Source of the DNA: Zhouia spongiae
Lineage (GTDB): Bacteria > Bacteroidota > Bacteroidia > Flavobacteriales > Flavobacteriaceae
DNA length: 64,000 nt
Reading direction: 5' to 3'
Assembly: GCF_022760175.1 (NCBI RefSeq)
Contig: NZ_CP094326.1
Location: forward strand, 62,001-126,000
Position numbers and translations under genes: made by a program
The notes under the pieces: model-generated
What the model was told of the DNA's origin: nothing
The model's database searches: none
Seen by the model: only the letters and a program-made list of their open reading frames with translations
In this document: positions 62,473 through 64,000 of the stretch, piece by piece
How the letters are laid out: every line of letters begins with the position of its first letter
Position numbering within the stretch: position 1 is the first letter of the stretch

Positions 62473-64000
62473 TTATTCCCATTCAATGGTTGCAGGTGGT
62501 TTTGAACTAATATCGTACACTACTCTATTAACGCCTTTTACCTTATTTATTATCTCATTTGACATTTTTTGTAAAAAGTCGTACGGCAAGTGTACCCAAT
62601 CTGCAGTCATTCCGTCAGTACTTTCTACTGCCCGCAAAGCTACACATTTTTCATAAGTACGTTCATCCCCCATCACTCCAACTGAATCTACAGGAAGTAA
62701 AATTGCTCCTGCCTGCCATACCTGATCGTATAAGCCCCAGCTCTTCAACCCGTTAATAAATACCGAGTCCACCTCTTGTAATATACTTACTTTTTCAGGT
62801 GTGATATCTCCCAGGATCCTGATTGCCAACCCCGGTCCCGGGAACGGGTGTCTTCCTAACAGCTCCGGGTCGATTCCCATAGAAGCTCCCACTCTTCTCA
62901 CCTCATCTTTAAATAGCATTCTCAGCGGCTCAACCACTTTCAGTTTCATAAAATCAGGCAAGCCGCCTACATTATGATGACTCTTAATAGTTGCCGACGG
63001 CCCGTTTACCGAAATAGATTCAATAACATCCGGATAAATAGTTCCCTGCCCTAACCATCTGGCATCTTCAATCTTGTGTGCTTCATCGTCAAACACTTCT
63101 ATAAACACGCGTCCGATGGTTTTTCTCTTTTCTTCAGGATCAGAGATCCCTGCTAATGCATCCAAAAAACGTGCCGAAGCATCTACTCCCTTCACATTAA
63201 GCCCCATACCTTCGTATTGATCCAATACGCTTTCGAACTCATTTTTACGAAGCAGTCCGTTATTTACAAAGATACAGTGAAGCTGGTCTCCGATTGCTTT
63301 ATGTAACAAAACAGCAGCTACTGTTGAATCGACCCCTCCTGAGAGACCAAGAACAACCTTGTCTTTTCCAACTTGCTCCTTCAATTCATCGACCGTAACA
63401 TCTACAAAATTAGCCGGTGTCCAGAACTGGTCTACTCCTGCTATTTTTACAAGGAAATTCTCCAACAATTGCTTTCCGTCTGTTGAGTGGTATACTTCCG
63501 GGTGGAACTGAATCGCATAGGTTTCTTCTCCTTCTATTCTGTATGCAGCATTTTCTACATCATGAGTGCTCGCTAAACGAACCCCTCCTGTCGGAAGTTC
63601 TTTGATGGTATCGCTATGGCTCATCCATACCTGGCTCCCTGCTTCTATCCCATCAAAAAAAGTTTCTTCTTCTTTAATGTATGACAAATTCGCTCTACCA
63701 TACTCGCGGATATTAGACGGAGCTACATTCCCCCCTCCAAAATGAGCAAGGTATTGTGCACCGTAGCATACTGCCAATATTGGTACTTTTCCTTTTATCC
63801 CAGAAAGATCAGGGTGCGGTGCTTCTTCGCTTCTCACGGAGAATGGACTCCCTGATAAAATAACAGCTTTAAAGCTTGAAATGTCTTCTGGTAAATTGTT
63901 GTAAGGATAAATCTCGCAGTAGATATTAAGCTCTCTGACACGACGAGCTATTAGTTGAGTGTACTGCGAACCGAAATCTAAAATTAATACGTTGTGTTGC
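62473..64000 (-). CDS. guaA: GMP synthase (glutamine-hydrolysing), start cut by window edge
   Basis: About 509 residues. The frame runs to the right edge where the visible bases begin G CAA CAC AAC GTA, so only the first two bases of ATG are missing. Class I glutaminase: [20 protein letters not shown], nucleophile Cys in [15 protein letters not shown], and [14 protein letters not shown]-PPase: [19 protein letters not shown] and the dimerisation domain ending TIEWE. It makes GMP from XMP. An internal ATG-like start at 63837 would remove part of the glutaminase, so it is not used. Confidence 0.97.
   Translation of the reverse strand, partial: QHNVLILDFGSQYTQLIARRVRELNIYCEIYPYNNLPEDISSFKAVILSGSPFSVRSEEAPHPDLSGIKGKVPILAVCYGAQYLAHFGGGNVAPSNIREYGRANLSYIKEEETFFDGIEAGSQVWMSHSDTIKELPTGGVRLASTHDVENAAYRIEGEETYAIQFHPEVYHSTDGKQLLENFLVKIAGVDQFWTPANFVDVTVDELKEQVGKDKVVLGLSGGVDSTVAAVLLHKAIGDQLHCIFVNNGLLRKNEFESVLDQYEGMGLNVKGVDASARFLDALAGISDPEEKRKTIGRVFIEVFDDEAHKIEDARWLGQGTIYPDVIESISVNGPSATIKSHHNVGGLPDFMKLKVVEPLRMLFKDEVRRVGASMGIDPELLGRHPFPGPGLAIRILGDITPEKVSILQEVDSVFINGLKSWGLYDQVWQAGAILLPVDSVGVMGDERTYEKCVALRAVESTDGMTADWVHLPYDFLQKMSNEIINKVKGVNRVVYDISSKPPATIEWE

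Noticed and set aside
62473-63837. guaA starting at an internal codon at 63837
   Set aside because: The frame continues to the window edge with the expected GuaA N-terminal sequence ([16 protein letters not shown]).

Overview
The window looks like chromosomal DNA of a marine-type flavobacterium (Bacteroidota, probably Flavobacteriaceae). The evidence is low GC, A-rich leaders without Shine-Dalgarno sites, TAnnTTTG-type -7 promoter boxes, two proteins ending in type IX secretion (T9SS) sorting domains, and family-typical gene orders (parA-parB-DUF5683-dapB-lepB-wbqC; mutL next to tandem rhomboids). No rRNA, tRNA, CRISPR array, phage or intact insertion sequence was seen.

1-7.2 kb is a nitrite/nitric oxide island. 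On the plus strand lie the tail of a quinol-type NO reductase, a RIC/ScdA di-iron repair protein, a His-rich polytopic membrane protein and a hemerythrin. Converging on them from the minus strand is nirK (copper nitrite reductase fused to cytochrome c), a NirV-like protein, an SCO protein with an added metal-binding domain, and an alginate-export-type porin. Together they reduce nitrite to NO, then NO to N2O, and handle NO damage.

7.5-24.3 kb is core housekeeping: an SDR, parAB, dapB, lepB, wbqC, an EEP-family protein, two rhomboids, mutL, ribH, a TPR membrane protein, recF, a DciA-like protein, a Lon-N protein and lysA. 24.7-32.6 kb holds small metabolic genes (thioredoxin-like, SRPBCC, NudK-type Nudix, methyltransferase, 2H phosphoesterase, nucleoside deaminase, cyclase). 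It also holds a cobalamin riboswitch placed in front of a LOV-like PAS protein and an acyl-CoA thioesterase. These converge on an acetate-type symporter and its DUF4212 partner.

32.9-40.1 kb is dominated by a 2091-residue T9SS adhesin-like protein containing 15 near-identical 243-bp repeats, with an outer-membrane barrel gene behind it. 40.4-49.5 kb is accessory. It has a DsbA-like/HxlR divergent pair, dispersed non-coding repeats, a frameshifted serine-hydrolase pseudogene, AraC and DUF417 genes, a CrtA-like gene coupled to an unknown gene, an M43 metalloprotease lipoprotein, a porin-like barrel and an unrecognised protein.

49.8-64 kb returns to core genes: an NMO-type flavoprotein, a T9SS subtilase, mnmA, a four-FAS1 lipoprotein, yidC, pyrG, DUF3820, DUF922, a LysM/PBP1 protein and guaA. 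The right edge falls two bases short of completing the guaA start codon. The best candidate for something undescribed is the B12-riboswitch / LOV-like / thioesterase operon. The dispersed repeat family and the CrtA-like gene pair come next.
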